Assembly (NCBI GenBank): GCA_021776115.1
Contig: JAJFGN010000070.1
Coordinates: 1-64,000 of the forward strand
DNA from: Kiloniellaceae bacterium
GTDB lineage: Bacteria > Pseudomonadota > Alphaproteobacteria > Kiloniellales > J153
Direction of reading: 5' to 3'
DNA length: 64,000 bases
The position numbers were made by a program, and so were the translations under genes. This document shows positions 1 through 9,884 of this stretch, piece after piece. How positions within the stretch are numbered: position 1 is the stretch's first letter; each line of letters opens with the position of its first letter. Under the pieces are notes generated by a model, which worked only from the letters and a program-made list of their open reading frames with translations, had not been told where the DNA came from and did not search any database.

Positions 1-1
1 C

Positions 2-514
2 TTAGCCCTGCCCCGGCCTTGCGTGCAGGTGGACGTCGGCGGCGCCGTGGCGGGTTAGGATGTCGCGCGCCTTGGCTTGGCGCTCCGCGTCCACGGCCCG
101 CACCCAGAGCAGAAGCGCGCCCGACTCCAGTGCCCGGGCAAAGCCTTCGGTATGCGGGGTCGCCCGAATCGTGGTCAGGAGTTCGGCCAGGGCCGCGCCG
201 GTGAAACCGGCGGCGACGGCGGCGGAGATGGCGGCTCCGACCGGGCCGGTGGCGATGCCGATCAGGCCGGCGGCCGTGATCGGTCCGACATAATTGACCT
301 CGCCCGCGAGGCCCGCCAGCGCCTCTTGCCAGGCCTCGCCCGGCGATCCGGCGGCGCTGATCGATTCGTGGGTGTCCAAGACCGAAAGGTCGGTATGCTC
401 GAATCCGGCGGCCAGCAGCTCCTTGACCGCCGCCATGAAGGGGTCGCGCGCGGCGAAGCGCCCCACTATTTCGCTGACCGTGGCGCTGTTGATCGAGTCC
501 CGATCCTGGCTCAA
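2..514 (-). CDS. Small glycine-rich protein of unknown function
   Basis: Function not recognised. The product is about 170 residues. An N-terminal part (residues about 10-45, with DPFMAAVKELLAAGFEHTDL) resembles the start of short stress-related proteins that read as a flavodoxin-like beta-alpha unit. A glycine/alanine-rich hydrophobic stretch follows (about residues 75-115, with ITAAGLIGIATGPVGAAISA), typical of a glycine-zipper membrane segment, and then a second alpha/beta part ending near the stop. I chose the TTG at 514 because GGAGGT lies six bases before it. The in-frame ATG at 529 contains that Shine-Dalgarno sequence within its own first codons and has no good site upstream. It is divergent from mutS. 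The YflT/DUF1269-like resemblance is by eye only. Confidence 0.6.
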   Translation of the reverse strand: MSQDRDSINSATVSEIVGRFAARDPFMAAVKELLAAGFEHTDLSVLDTHESISAAGSPGEAWQEALAGLAGEVNYVGPITAAGLIGIATGPVGAAISAAVAAGFTGAALAELLTTIRATPHTEGFARALESGALLLWVRAVDAERQAKARDILTRHGAADVHLHARPGQG

Positions 515-520
515 TGCCGT

Positions 521-526
521 ACCTCC
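521..526 (-). promoter_or_regulatory. Ribosome binding site that decides a TTG start
   Basis: GGAGGT on the minus strand, six bases before TTG at 514-512. It lies just inside the alternative ATG start at 529-527, so it argues for the TTG. Confidence 0.55.
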
Positions 527-651
527 CATTCGTGCCGCCGCGCTGACGGTTGCGCGGCCTCCATTGTGCCCCGTCTTGCCGGTCTTGCCTAGCCTGGCGC
601 GCGCCGTGCTACCTTGGCTGCAACGCGCCCGCAACCCCGAGACATCGCCCC

Positions 652-3387
652 TTGTCCGATCCCACGATTCTGTCGACAGACGCGAAAAGCCCGGCCGAAC
701 CGCCGAAGGCTTCGCCGGCTTCCGCGCCGCCGCCAGCGGTGGGCGACCCTACGCCGATGATGGCGCAGTATTTGGAGATCAAGCGCGCCCACGCCGAATA
801 CCTGTTGTTCTATCGCATGGGCGATTTTTACGAGATGTTCTTCGAGGATGCGAAGAACGCCGCCGCCGCGCTCGACATCGCGCTGACCAAGCGTGGCCAG
901 CACAAGGGCGAGGACATCCCCATGTGCGGCGTGCCGGTTCATGCCGCCGACGGTTATCTCTCGCGCCTCATCCGCAAGGGCTTCAAGGTAGCCATCTGCG
1001 AGCAGATGGAGGACCCGGCGGCGGCCAAGAAGCGGGGCGGCAAGGCGGTTGTGCGGCGCGACGTCGTGCGCGTGGTGACGCCGGGCACGATCACCGAGGA
1101 CGAGTTGCTGGATGCCCGCGCGCATAATTACCTGGCTGCGCTGGCCGAGGCCGGCGGCGCGCTCGCGCTGGCCTGGCTCGATGTCTCTACCGGTGAGTTT
1201 TTGACCCAGCCGGTCGCCGCCGGCGGTCTCGGCGCCGCGCTGGCGCGTCTCAATCCGGGCGAAGTTCTGTTACCCGAACGCCTCCTGCAAAAGGCCGAGC
1301 TCTTCGAGGTCTTCGGTGAGTGGAAAGCGGTGCTCGCGCCCCTGCCCTCCGCGCGCTTCGACAGCGACAACGCGCGCGCACGCCTGGAGACGGTTTACCG
1401 GATCAAGGCGCTGGATGCCTTCGGCGAATTCTCGCGCGCCGAATTGTCGGCCGCTGGAACCCTGCTGGATTACGTCGAGCTCACCCAGAAGGGCCGCCTG
1501 CCGCGCCTAGCGGTTCCGCGCCGCCTGGCCTTGGGTGCGGTGATGGAAATCGATTCCGCGACCCGGCGTAACTTGGAGCTGACCGCCGCCCTGACCGGCG
1601 GACGGCAAGGCAGTCTGCTTGCAACCATAGACCGCAGCGTGACCGGCGCCGGCGCCCGCCTGCTGGCCGCGCGCCTGGCCGCGCCCTTGACCGATCCGGG
1701 TGCGATCGCGGCCCGTCAGGATTTGCTCGCCTTTTTCGTGGCTGAGGCCCGCCTGCGCGACGATCTGCGTACGGCGCTGCGCCGTTGTCCCGATGTCGAG
1801 CGCGCGCTGTCGCGCCTCACGCTCGGGCGCGGCGGTCCGCGCGACTTGGCCGCGGTGCGCGACGCCTTGAACCAGGCATCGGCCGTGCAGAGTCTCCTCG
1901 GCGCCGACGCCGCGGCCGCGCCGCCGGCGCGCTTGAGCGCCGCGGTGCGCGATCTGGGAGAGCACTCCACGCTGGTCGATCGTCTGGGCCGCGCGCTCGC
2001 GCCCGACTTGCCGCTGCTTGCGCGCGACGGCGGCTTTATTGCGCCTGAATATGCCCCGCAACTCGATGAGTTGAGACTCTTGCGCGATGAAAGCCGGCGT
2101 TTGATCGCGGGCCTTCAAGGCGGCTATGCGAAACGAACCGGCGTGTCCTCGCTCAAGATCAAGCACAACAACGTTCTTGGATATTTTATCGAAGTCACGC
2201 CGACCCATGCCGACAAGGTGCCGAGTGGCGCCGAGGCGCCCTTTATTCACCGGCAGACCCTGGCCAGCGCGGTGCGGTTCTCGACCGTCGAGTTGGGCGA
2301 GCTTGAGCGCAAGATTTCCGGCGCCGCGGAGAAGGCCCTGGGGGTCGAGCTTCAGCTGTTCGAGGATCTGGTCGGCGAGGTTATCGGCCGGGCCGAAGAA
2401 ATCGCTCGGGCCGCCCGCGCCCTGGCCGAATTGGATGTCGCGGCCGCCCTGGCCGAGCTTGCGGCCGTCGCACGTTGGTGCCGGCCCAAGGTCGACGACT
2501 CGACCGCGTTCGTCGTGACGGGCGGACGGCACCCCGTGGTCGAAGCGGCGCTCGCGGGCGCTCAATCCGGCGGTTTCATCGCCAATGCGTGCGACTTGGG
2601 GCCGGACAATCGCCTTTGGTTGGTCACCGGACCCAACATGGCGGGCAAGAGCACCTTCCTGCGCCAGAATGCGCTCATTGCCGTGCTCGCCCAGATCGGT
2701 GCTTACGTGCCGGCCGATACCGCCCACCTCGGCGTCGTCGATCGCTTGTTCAGCCGCGTGGGCGCAGCCGACGACCTGGCGCGTGGCCGCTCCACCTTCA
2801 TGGTCGAGATGGTCGAGGCGGCGGTCATCTTGAACCAGGCGACCCCGCGTTCCCTGGTTATCCTGGACGAGATCGGGCGCGGCACGGCGACCTTCGACGG
2901 CCTTTCCATCGCCTGGGCCTGCGTCGAGCACCTGCACGAGGTGAACCGTTGCCGGGCGCTTTTCGCCACCCACTTTCACGAGCTGACCAGTCTCGCGGGC
3001 AAACTCTCCGCGCTCGCCTGCCACACCATGCGGGTCAAGGAATGGAAAGGCGATGTCGTTTTCCTGCACGAGGTGGCGGCCGGCGCGGCCGACCGCTCCT
3101 ACGGCATCCATGTCGCCCGCTTGGCCGGATTGCCGGCCGCCGCCGTCGCCCGCGCCCAGGAAGTCCTGGAAATCCTGGAGCGCGGCGAACAGGCGGGTGT
3201 CCTGGCCCGCCTGGCGGACGATTTGCCCCTGTTCTCGGCCGCGCGGCCGAGGTCCACGGCCGCTCCCGAGGCGAAACAATCGGCCGCCGAGGCGCACTTG
3301 GCCGAGATCAATCCCGACGATTTGACGCCCAAGGCCGCGCTGGAGCTGCTTTATGAGCTCAAGCGGCTGGCGAAGTCCGAGACGTAG
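652..3387 (+). CDS. mutS: DNA mismatch repair protein MutS
   Basis: MutS recognises mismatches and small loops and starts repair with MutL. The product is about 911 residues, normal for the family. The mismatch-binding domain begins at [12 protein letters not shown] and carries the Phe-x-Glu mismatch contact in [11 protein letters not shown]. The C-terminal ABC-type ATPase has Walker [10 protein letters not shown] near residue 660, Walker [17 protein letters not shown] near 736 and the signature histidine in ATHFHEL. The start is uncertain. TTG at 652 gives an N-terminus of MSDPTILST type with a 35-residue Pro/Ala-rich lead; the next ATG is the MM of the domain itself, and a longer reading from 550 would overlap the divergent gene's promoter. 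The element at 3427-3564 follows its stop. Confidence 0.95.
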   Translation: MSDPTILSTDAKSPAEPPKASPASAPPPAVGDPTPMMAQYLEIKRAHAEYLLFYRMGDFYEMFFEDAKNAAAALDIALTKRGQHKGEDIPMCGVPVHAADGYLSRLIRKGFKVAICEQMEDPAAAKKRGGKAVVRRDVVRVVTPGTITEDELLDARAHNYLAALAEAGGALALAWLDVSTGEFLTQPVAAGGLGAALARLNPGEVLLPERLLQKAELFEVFGEWKAVLAPLPSARFDSDNARARLETVYRIKALDAFGEFSRAELSAAGTLLDYVELTQKGRLPRLAVPRRLALGAVMEIDSATRRNLELTAALTGGRQGSLLATIDRSVTGAGARLLAARLAAPLTDPGAIAARQDLLAFFVAEARLRDDLRTALRRCPDVERALSRLTLGRGGPRDLAAVRDALNQASAVQSLLGADAAAAPPARLSAAVRDLGEHSTLVDRLGRALAPDLPLLARDGGFIAPEYAPQLDELRLLRDESRRLIAGLQGGYAKRTGVSSLKIKHNNVLGYFIEVTPTHADKVPSGAEAPFIHRQTLASAVRFSTVELGELERKISGAAEKALGVELQLFEDLVGEVIGRAEEIARAARALAELDVAAALAELAAVARWCRPKVDDSTAFVVTGGRHPVVEAALAGAQSGGFIANACDLGPDNRLWLVTGPNMAGKSTFLRQNALIAVLAQIGAYVPADTAHLGVVDRLFSRVGAADDLARGRSTFMVEMVEAAVILNQATPRSLVILDEIGRGTATFDGLSIAWACVEHLHEVNRCRALFATHFHELTSLAGKLSALACHTMRVKEWKGDVVFLHEVAAGAADRSYGIHVARLAGLPAAAVARAQEVLEILERGEQAGVLARLADDLPLFSAARPRSTAAPEAKQSAAEAHLAEINPDDLTPKAALELLYELKRLAKSET

Positions 3388-3388
3388 C

Positions 3389-3411
3389 TAGTGACGTGGA
3401 ACAGAAGTTCG
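3389..3411 (+). repeat. Short dispersed repeat after the mutS stop
   Basis: A block containing CTAGTG and GTGGAACAGAA starts directly after the mutS stop. Nearly the same block sits at the hemerythrin stop (45457-45479). The two agree at about 19 of 23 positions by eye. It adjoins the palindromic element at 3427-3564. Confidence 0.45.
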
Positions 3412-3426
3412 CACGCTGATTCATTG

Positions 3427-3564
3427 CCGTCATCCCGGACTTGATCCGGGATCCATGGTTCCGCCTGTCCGACTGGATCCCGGATCGCTGACTTTCCTTA
3501 CCAAATCAGACCCTCGCTTTCGCGAGGGCATGGATTTGGAGGAAAGTCGCGTCCGGGATGACGG
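3427..3564. repeat. Three-way-junction palindromic element C (138 bp)
   Basis: Closing arms CCGTCATCCCGGAC (3427-3440) and its exact complement GTCCGGGATGACGG (3551-3564) enclose two hairpins. Hairpin 1 pairs GATCCGGGATCCA (3443-3455) with 3474-3486, 13 of 13. Hairpin 2 is interrupted: GACTTTCC (3490-3497) with 3541-3548, CCAAATC (3501-3507) with 3533-3539, and CCCTCG (3511-3516) with 3523-3528. The right half is coding: it provides the end of the convergent molybdopterin oxidoreductase gene. The GTCATCCCGG core recurs at 56271 and 63610. Confidence 0.85.
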
Positions 3565-5795
3565 GGGAACTTGATGCCATCAATAATCCCAACGGGCGTC
3601 CCGTCACGCGGCACGACGTCGCACAGAAGCGTCTTGAATACCGGGAATCCGGAGAGCGGGTCGCTATTGTCAGGATCGGTCAATTCATTGACGTTGGCCC
3701 GCTGCCATGCCGGATCGCCGAGCGGTCCGCCGCCGCCCATGTTGACCTCGACCGCGCCCGCGACAATGTCGCTCGTCACCGAGGCCCGGAACGGAACGCG
3801 TCCGCGCGCCGAGATCACCCAAACCGGATCGCCGTCTTCGATGCCACGCGCCTGGGCGTCCTGCGAGTGGAGTTGCACCAGCGGCAGCGGGTGCTTTTCG
3901 GCCAACGAGGGAATGTTCAAGTGTTGGCTCCGGAACGCGAATTGAGTTCGGGCGCCGGAATTGAAGACAAGCGGAAAGCGCTTGGCCAGACCCGGCGATC
4001 CGATCGGTCCCTCGCGCGGTTCGGTGTAAACCGGCAGGGGATCGTAACCGTGCGACACTAACCACTGCGACGCGATCTCCAGCTTACCGCTGGGCGTTTC
4101 GAAACCGGGTTGGCCGTCGGCGCGCAGATCGCCGGTCGCGTATTTGCGGTACCGCATTTCAGGTTCGGGGACCGGCAGTCCTTCCGGATGGGCGCGCAGG
4201 TCTTCGAGCGCGATCCCCGTGCCCTCCAGCATCCGGCGCACCAGCGCCTCCTCGCTTTGCGGCCAGAGGTGGCCGTAGCCAAGCCGCCGGGCGAGCTCGG
4301 CGAAGATCAGGTAATCGTTGCGCGCTTCGCCCCGGGGCGCGATGACCCGGCGGCGATGCTGCAGATAGCCGTCGTGGGCCATGTAGGATTCGATCTCGAA
4401 CAGGGTCGTCGCCGGCAGCACGAGGTCGGCATAGGCCATGTCGGCAGTTGGAAAGCGATTTATCGCGACGAGGAAATCCAAGCCGGCCAGGGTCCGCCGC
4501 CAAAGTGCCGGATCTGGCCACGCCGTGATGATCGAAGCGCCGCTGACAATCAGCAGCCGCACCGGATAGGGCTCGTTCTCCAGCACCGCCCTTGGAAGGG
4601 CGGCGGCGTGAGCCTCGTGGCGCATCTCATGGTGAAGCGGGTAGCGAGCCGCGCCGATCGGCGGCCGGGCCCCGGCGGGTGGCGGCGTCGTAATGCGCCC
4701 CGTCCGCGTGCGTGTGGGCATTTTGAACAGCTTACCGCCGGGTGAGTCGAGGTGGCCGGCGATGGCCTGAAGCGTCCAGACCGCGCGCAGCGCTTGGACG
4801 CCGGTATTGGAGTACTCGAGCCCGGTATAGCTCAGGACGCTACATCCCTTGGCCGCGGCAATGGCGTGGGCGAGCGCGCGTATCGTCTCGGCCGGGACGC
4901 CGGTAATCGCCTCCACGGCTGTGGGTGTGAAGGGCTCGACGTAGTCGGCAAAAGACTCGAAACCAAGGGTCCAGCGCGCGACGAATTCCTGGTCGTGCAG
5001 GCCCTCCGCGATCAGCACCCGCGCGAGCCCAAGTGCGAGCGCGCCGTCCGTACCCGGGCGAATACCGACCCACTGCGCCCGGGTTGCTTTCGCGGTCTCG
5101 GTACGGCGATGGTCGATGACGATCACGCGGGCACCGCGCTTGGCCGCACGTTTTACTTGGCGCAGTTTTACCGGCGGCGAGTCGGTGGCTGGATTGGCGC
5201 CCCACACCAGGATCAGGTCGGCGTTGTCGAGATCCTCCTTAATGTTTCGCATCCCCTCGCCGAACAAGGTTTGAGGCGCGATCATGCCGTAGGCGGCGTA
5301 GCACAGAGAGCCGACACCGGTCGCGTTCGGCGAGCCAAAGGGAAAAAGGATGCTATTGGCCGAGGATTCGATTGTCCCGGCCGGACCGAAGGCCTCGTTT
5401 AAGCCAAACTCGAAATTGCCGCGTCCGGTATAGATGCAGGCCGCCTCGGGCCCGTGGCGATCGGCAACATCGTGGAGTGCCCGGACCCACAGATCGTAGG
5501 CCTCGTCCCACGAGATACGTGTGAACTTGCCGCCGCCCCGCGCGCCGATCCGCTTTTGCGGATACAAAATACGGTCCGGGGAGTAGACGATCTCGCTGGC
5601 CCGGGCGCCGCGTGGACATACGATGCCGAAGGGGTGACCCTTGCAGGGTGTCAGGCGTTCGATCCTCCCACCGCGAAGGTGAATATCGACGCCGCATCCC
5701 CCTGGGCATACACCGCAAATCCCGGCAAGGGTTTCGCGGCCGCTTGCCTCAAGAGACGCAAAAGAGGCCACATTTCCATCCATGCCGACGAGCAC
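3498..5795 (-). CDS. Molybdopterin-dependent oxidoreductase, DMSO reductase family
   Basis: A catalytic subunit of the Mo-bis-MGD family (765 residues; substrate unknown). The N-terminal 4Fe-4S site is Cys27, Cys30, Cys34 and Cys60 (C-x2-C-x3-C-x25-C, ending in CPRG). Cys165 in GVGSLCYAAYG is at the usual Mo-ligand position, as in the polysulfide/thiosulfate reductase and formate dehydrogenase branches. The motif LILVWGANPATDSPP binds MGD, and a molydopterin-dinucleotide-binding domain closes the protein (from about residue 630). No twin-arginine signal is visible, which suggests a cytoplasmic enzyme, and no iron-sulfur or membrane-anchor subunit lies beside it. The last 22 residues, after GIIDGIKF, are encoded inside repeat element C and are unlikely to be ancestral. 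An alternative start is Met5. Confidence 0.85.
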   Translation of the reverse strand: MLVGMDGNVASFASLEASGRETLAGICGVCPGGCGVDIHLRGGRIERLTPCKGHPFGIVCPRGARASEIVYSPDRILYPQKRIGARGGGKFTRISWDEAYDLWVRALHDVADRHGPEAACIYTGRGNFEFGLNEAFGPAGTIESSANSILFPFGSPNATGVGSLCYAAYGMIAPQTLFGEGMRNIKEDLDNADLILVWGANPATDSPPVKLRQVKRAAKRGARVIVIDHRRTETAKATRAQWVGIRPGTDGALALGLARVLIAEGLHDQEFVARWTLGFESFADYVEPFTPTAVEAITGVPAETIRALAHAIAAAKGCSVLSYTGLEYSNTGVQALRAVWTLQAIAGHLDSPGGKLFKMPTRTRTGRITTPPPAGARPPIGAARYPLHHEMRHEAHAAALPRAVLENEPYPVRLLIVSGASIITAWPDPALWRRTLAGLDFLVAINRFPTADMAYADLVLPATTLFEIESYMAHDGYLQHRRRVIAPRGEARNDYLIFAELARRLGYGHLWPQSEEALVRRMLEGTGIALEDLRAHPEGLPVPEPEMRYRKYATGDLRADGQPGFETPSGKLEIASQWLVSHGYDPLPVYTEPREGPIGSPGLAKRFPLVFNSGARTQFAFRSQHLNIPSLAEKHPLPLVQLHSQDAQARGIEDGDPVWVISARGRVPFRASVTSDIVAGAVEVNMGGGGPLGDPAWQRANVNELTDPDNSDPLSGFPVFKTLLCDVVPRDGTPVGIIDGIKFPRHPGRDFPPNPCPRESEGLIW

Positions 5796-5988
5796 TCCAG
5801 GCTGAATTCACCTGAACAAGCTACCATCGCGGGATAGGTGTGGATACGATACAATGATAGTCAAATATGCGCGTATACAGCAAAAAGTTCTCAGATAGAC
5901 ATCTTATCAATGATGGTGCGTTTTGTCACCGAAACATCGGCTCGTCGGCTTGAAATTCGGGGCCAATGGGGGGCCGATGGGGGTCGGA

Positions 5989-6501
5989 TCAAGGGCCGGC
6001 GATCGGAAAGCCGAGCGTCCGCTTCTCGCCGTCGATCTCGGTGAAGCCGACCTCCACGCGCCAGCGCTGAGACGTGGCACGGTAGGCCGCCGGGTCCGGG
6101 ATCGGCACCTGCGCTTCGATGCGCCGGCTGGTCCGGTCGGACCCCGAACGCATTATGTTCCAGCCGATGCCGAGCGAGGGCTGGAAGCCGCTGGAGGATC
6201 CGCCCCTGGCGCTGAGCCCAAAGACCGGCCTGGCGGTGGTGCTGCCCTCGGCGACGGAAACCGGTACGAGAGACTTGGCAGGATGGCGCGCGCCTGTCGC
6301 GTCGATGAGGGTCAATTGCTCAATCTGCCGTCCGGGCGGCACATTCGCGACGACGACCCTGACCGCCTCGGCCGGCGGGGCCGCGAGGCGCGCCGCGACG
6401 CTCATGACGCCCTCAGGCGGCGACTTGACTTCGGTGTCGGCGCAGGCTGACAGGGCGAAGACGGCGGCAAGAACACAGCCGTGCCAAGACTTAAGGCGCA
6501 T
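5989..6501 (-). CDS. Putative lipoprotein of unknown function
   Basis: 170 residues. The N-terminus MRLKSWHGCVLAAVFALSAC is a lipoprotein signal with lipobox LSAC and Cys20 as the acylated residue. The mature part (VRVVVANVPPGRQIEQLTLIDA and a C-terminal RWRVEVGFTEIDGEKRTLGF) looks like a small all-beta domain. The final residues are polar with no second membrane segment. I do not recognise the family. It is divergent from glnD, with about 100 bp between the starts. Confidence 0.7.
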   Translation of the reverse strand: MRLKSWHGCVLAAVFALSACADTEVKSPPEGVMSVAARLAAPPAEAVRVVVANVPPGRQIEQLTLIDATGARHPAKSLVPVSVAEGSTTARPVFGLSARGGSSSGFQPSLGIGWNIMRSGSDRTSRRIEAQVPIPDPAAYRATSQRWRVEVGFTEIDGEKRTLGFPIAGP

Positions 6502-6600
6502 GCCGGATTATCGCATCCGCCGTGCCTTTCCTGCACGCGGAAATCGGGACCGGAGACGAAAGGTCTTGCCAGCCCACCTGCTTGGGGCAATCTGCAGAAT

Positions 6601-9492
6601 ATGGACACGGCCAAAGTCACAAATGCCGGTATTTCCGCCGCGAAGTCCGGCGGCTCGGCGGCGCCGCCGGGGTGCGGCGGCCTGGACATCGCCCTTGAGA
6701 CCATCTTGGCCGCTGGTTTAAGCGCGGACGACGCGCGCGCGAGATTGCTGGATGCCGGCAAGCAGGTCTTGGCGGCGCGGCGGGGCGAAATCCGCGCGCG
6801 TTTCGAAGAAACCCAGTCCGGGCGCGCCGCCGCATTGGAGATCTGCGCCCTGGTCGATGAGGTTGTGCGCATTGTGTATGACTTCGCGAGCAATCATCTC
6901 TATCCCCTGGCCAATCCCTCGACCGGCGAGGTTCTGACCCTGGTCGCCGTCGGCGGTTACGGGCGCGGCGAGTTGGCGCCGCAATCGGATATCGATCTCT
7001 TGTTCCTGCTGCCCTACAAGCTGATGTCGCGCAGCGAGCAGGTCATCGAAGCGGTGCTCTATTTCCTCTGGGACCTTGGCTTCAAGGTCGGCCACGCGAC
7101 GCGCTCACTGGACGACTGCATGCGCCTGGCGCGCGCCGATCTGACGATCTGCACCAGCCTTCTCGAATCGCGCTGGATCCAAGGCGACGAGGATCTATTC
7201 CATGAGTTCAAGCGCCGCTTCCAAAGCGAGGTCGTGCGGCCCAAGGGTGCGGCGCGTTTCGTTGAGGCTAAGTTGCGCGAGCGCGCCCAAAGGCACGAAC
7301 GTCACGGCGGTTCGCGCTACTCGCTCGAGCCGAACATCAAGGAGGGCAAGGGCGGCCAACGCGATCTGCATACGCTCTATTGGATCGCGAAGTATCTCTA
7401 TCAGGTCGACGACATTTCCAAACTGATCGAACGCGGTGTCTTCACCCGGCAGGAGGTGCGGCGATTCGACAAGGCGCAGGATTATCTTTGGACCCTGCGG
7501 TGCCACCTCCACTACCTCAGTGGCCGGCCCGACGAACGCTTGACCTTCGATCTGCAGGCGGCGTTGGCCCCGCGCATGGGATATACCCGGCACGCCGGCA
7601 CGCAGGCGGTCGAGCGCTTCATGAAGCACTATTTCCTGATTGCCAAGGACGTCGGCAACTTGACCCGCATCTTTTGCGCCGCGCTGGAGGCGAAGCATGA
7701 CCGCCGTTCACGCTTTCGCCTGCCGATCCTGACCCGGCGGCGGTCCATTGAGGGTTTCCGCGTCGAGGGCGATCGCCTCAGCATCAAGGGGCCGGAGGTT
7801 CTGGCCGAGAAGCCGATTTCCATGCTGCGCCTGTTCCATATCGCGCAAAAACATGAAATGGACATTCACCCGGAGGCGCTGCGCTGGATCTCGCAGAATC
7901 TCAAATACATCGACAAAGACCTGCGCGCGGTGCCGGAGGCGAACCGCCTGTTTCTGGACATGATGATCTCGCCCAAGGATCCGGAAACGACCCTGCGCCG
8001 TCTGAACGAGGCCGGTATCTTCGGCCGCTTCATACCGGACTTCGGACGTGTCGTCGCGCAGATGCAATTCAACATGTATCATCACTACACGGTCGACGAG
8101 CACACCATCTTCGCGATCGGGATCGCGCATAAGATCGAGCAAGGCGTGCTCAAGGACGAGGTGCCGATCGCCAGCGAGGTCGTGCACAAGGTCCTGTCGC
8201 GGCGGGTTCTCTACCTCGCGATCCTTCTGCACGACATTGCCAAGGGGCGTGGCGGCAACCACTCCGAGGTTGGACAACGCATCGCCAACAAGCTGTGCCC
8301 GCGTCTGGGCCTATCGGCCGAGGAGACCGAGACCGTCGCGTGGCTGGTCCTGCATCACCTGGCAATGTCGGAGACCGCTTTTAAGCGTGACCTCGCCGAT
8401 CCCCAGACCGTTAACGATTTTGCGCAGCTTGTGCAGTCGCCCGAACGCCTGCGCCTGCTCCTGGTCTTGACCGTGGCCGATATCCGAGCGGTCGGTCCGG
8501 GTGTTTGGAGCGCGTGGAAGGCGGCCTTGTTGCGCGATCTTTACTGGCGCACGGAGGAGGTACTCTCGGGCGCCGTCGCCGAGGAAAGCCGCAAGGCGCG
8601 CGTTCAAGATGCCAAGATGCGCCTCAGTGAGGCGCTTGCCGACTGGTCCAAAAAGGATCTGAAAGCGCATCTTTCGCGCGGCTACGATCCCTATTGGCTT
8701 TCGGTCGATCGCGAGACGCAGGTGCGCCACGCCCGCCTGGTGCGCGAGGCGGAGCGTACCAAGGCGCCGCTGATCGTCGATACCCGGATCGACCGTTACC
8801 GCGAGATCACCGAGGTTACGGTTTATAGCGCCGACCATGCGGGCCTGTTCAGCCGAATTGCCGGGGCCATGGCGGTCGCCGGCGCCAGCATCGATGCCGC
8901 GCGTATCTTTACCCTGGCCAACGGTATGGCGCTCGATACTTTCTTTGTCCGCGGCGCCCATGGCGGGGCCTTCGACCGGCCGGATCAGCGCGCGCGCCTG
9001 TCGGCCGCGATCGAAAAGACTCTGTCCGGACGCATGCGCCCCGACCACGAGCTTGCCCAGCGCAAATCGGCGATTCCCAGCCGGCTGCGCGTCTTCAAGG
9101 TGACGCCCCGGGTCCTGATCGACAACAAAGCGAGCGCGCGGGCGACGGTGATCGAGGTGAATGGCCGCGACCGGCCGGGCCTGCTCTATGAGTTGACGCT
9201 CGCGCTCACACGCCTGCACCTCATGATCCACGGCGCGCGCATCACCACCTTCGGCGAGCGCGCGGTCGATGTGTTCTACGTCCGCGATGCGCTCGGCGAT
9301 AAGATCGAGAATCCAGCCCGCTTGGCGAAGATCCAAAAGCGCCTGCTCGAGGCCTTGGGGCAGCCGCCAGGCGCGCCGGCCAAGCCCGAGAAAAAACAGG
9401 ATAAGAAGGCCGCGAAGAAGGCGGTGGCCAAGACGAAAAAAAAGGTCGCCCCCAAGGCGGCGTCCCGTCCTCGACGCCCGGCGGCGAAGTAA
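6601..9492 (+). CDS. glnD: Bifunctional uridylyltransferase/uridylyl-removing enzyme GlnD
   Basis: GlnD senses glutamine and uridylylates or de-uridylylates PII proteins, controlling nitrogen metabolism. From ATG 6601 the product is 963 residues. The nucleotidyltransferase site is GGYGRGELAPQSDIDLLF near residue 117. The HD-type hydrolase site is LHDIAKGRGGNHSE near 542. Two ACT domains bind glutamine, starting near residues 738 (EVTVYSADHAGLFSRIAGAM) and 849 (VIEVNGRDRPGLLYELTLAL). A Lys/Ala/Pro-rich tail of about 45 residues follows, longer than in most homologues. The reading frame is open 40 codons further upstream, but that part overlaps the divergent lipoprotein start and lacks family similarity. 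Confidence 0.95.
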   Translation: MDTAKVTNAGISAAKSGGSAAPPGCGGLDIALETILAAGLSADDARARLLDAGKQVLAARRGEIRARFEETQSGRAAALEICALVDEVVRIVYDFASNHLYPLANPSTGEVLTLVAVGGYGRGELAPQSDIDLLFLLPYKLMSRSEQVIEAVLYFLWDLGFKVGHATRSLDDCMRLARADLTICTSLLESRWIQGDEDLFHEFKRRFQSEVVRPKGAARFVEAKLRERAQRHERHGGSRYSLEPNIKEGKGGQRDLHTLYWIAKYLYQVDDISKLIERGVFTRQEVRRFDKAQDYLWTLRCHLHYLSGRPDERLTFDLQAALAPRMGYTRHAGTQAVERFMKHYFLIAKDVGNLTRIFCAALEAKHDRRSRFRLPILTRRRSIEGFRVEGDRLSIKGPEVLAEKPISMLRLFHIAQKHEMDIHPEALRWISQNLKYIDKDLRAVPEANRLFLDMMISPKDPETTLRRLNEAGIFGRFIPDFGRVVAQMQFNMYHHYTVDEHTIFAIGIAHKIEQGVLKDEVPIASEVVHKVLSRRVLYLAILLHDIAKGRGGNHSEVGQRIANKLCPRLGLSAEETETVAWLVLHHLAMSETAFKRDLADPQTVNDFAQLVQSPERLRLLLVLTVADIRAVGPGVWSAWKAALLRDLYWRTEEVLSGAVAEESRKARVQDAKMRLSEALADWSKKDLKAHLSRGYDPYWLSVDRETQVRHARLVREAERTKAPLIVDTRIDRYREITEVTVYSADHAGLFSRIAGAMAVAGASIDAARIFTLANGMALDTFFVRGAHGGAFDRPDQRARLSAAIEKTLSGRMRPDHELAQRKSAIPSRLRVFKVTPRVLIDNKASARATVIEVNGRDRPGLLYELTLALTRLHLMIHGARITTFGERAVDVFYVRDALGDKIENPARLAKIQKRLLEALGQPPGAPAKPEKKQDKKAAKKAVAKTKKKVAPKAASRPRRPAAK

Positions 9493-9554
9493 AGGACTTT
9501 GAACCCGCTGACAACACAGAATGGAGTTCTATCGAAACGATACCGCGCCTCAAC

Positions 9555-9884
9555 CTAAACCGGGACGAAAGGCACAAAGGGCACGCGCTCTCGGCTTGCG
9601 GCCCGCGGCAAGAGTTCTTTGATAGCTTCTTTGAAATGCTCGGTTGCTTGGTGCGCGCCCCACGCTTTCTCATCGAGGTACAACTCAAAGACAAAAAACA
9701 ACGAGGAATTTGTTGGGGAGCGGTAGGGGAGGAATAGCTTTACGCCGGGTTCGGCCATAGTGGGCGCCACTAGGTCGCGCAAGATGGCGGCAACCGTCTC
9801 GGACTCGCCCTCTTTCGCCTCGATGGTTATGGCCACGACAAATCCACTATTTAAGGCTTCAGGTGTGAGCCAAGCGTTTTCCAT
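9555..9884 (-). CDS. ABM-domain monooxygenase-like protein
   Basis: 109 residues with the antibiotic-biosynthesis-monooxygenase fold: FVVAITIEAKEGESETVAAILRDL, a central strand SSLFFVFELYLDEKAWGAHQ, and the typical helix TEHFKEAIKEL. Proteins of this group (YgiN-type quinol monooxygenases and relatives) are small dimeric oxygenases or have no known substrate. The start ATG at 9884 is preceded by GGGA. It is convergent with glnD and not in an operon. The C-terminal repeat VPFVPFVPV is unusual but short. Confidence 0.8.
   Translation of the reverse strand: MENAWLTPEALNSGFVVAITIEAKEGESETVAAILRDLVAPTMAEPGVKLFLPYRSPTNSSLFFVFELYLDEKAWGAHQATEHFKEAIKELLPRAASRERVPFVPFVPV

Noticed and set aside
1507-3297. 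596-codon open frame antisense to mutS
   Set aside because: High-GC codon use keeps antisense frames open; the frame lies fully inside a confident gene, and its translation is Arg/Gly/Gln-rich with no family features.
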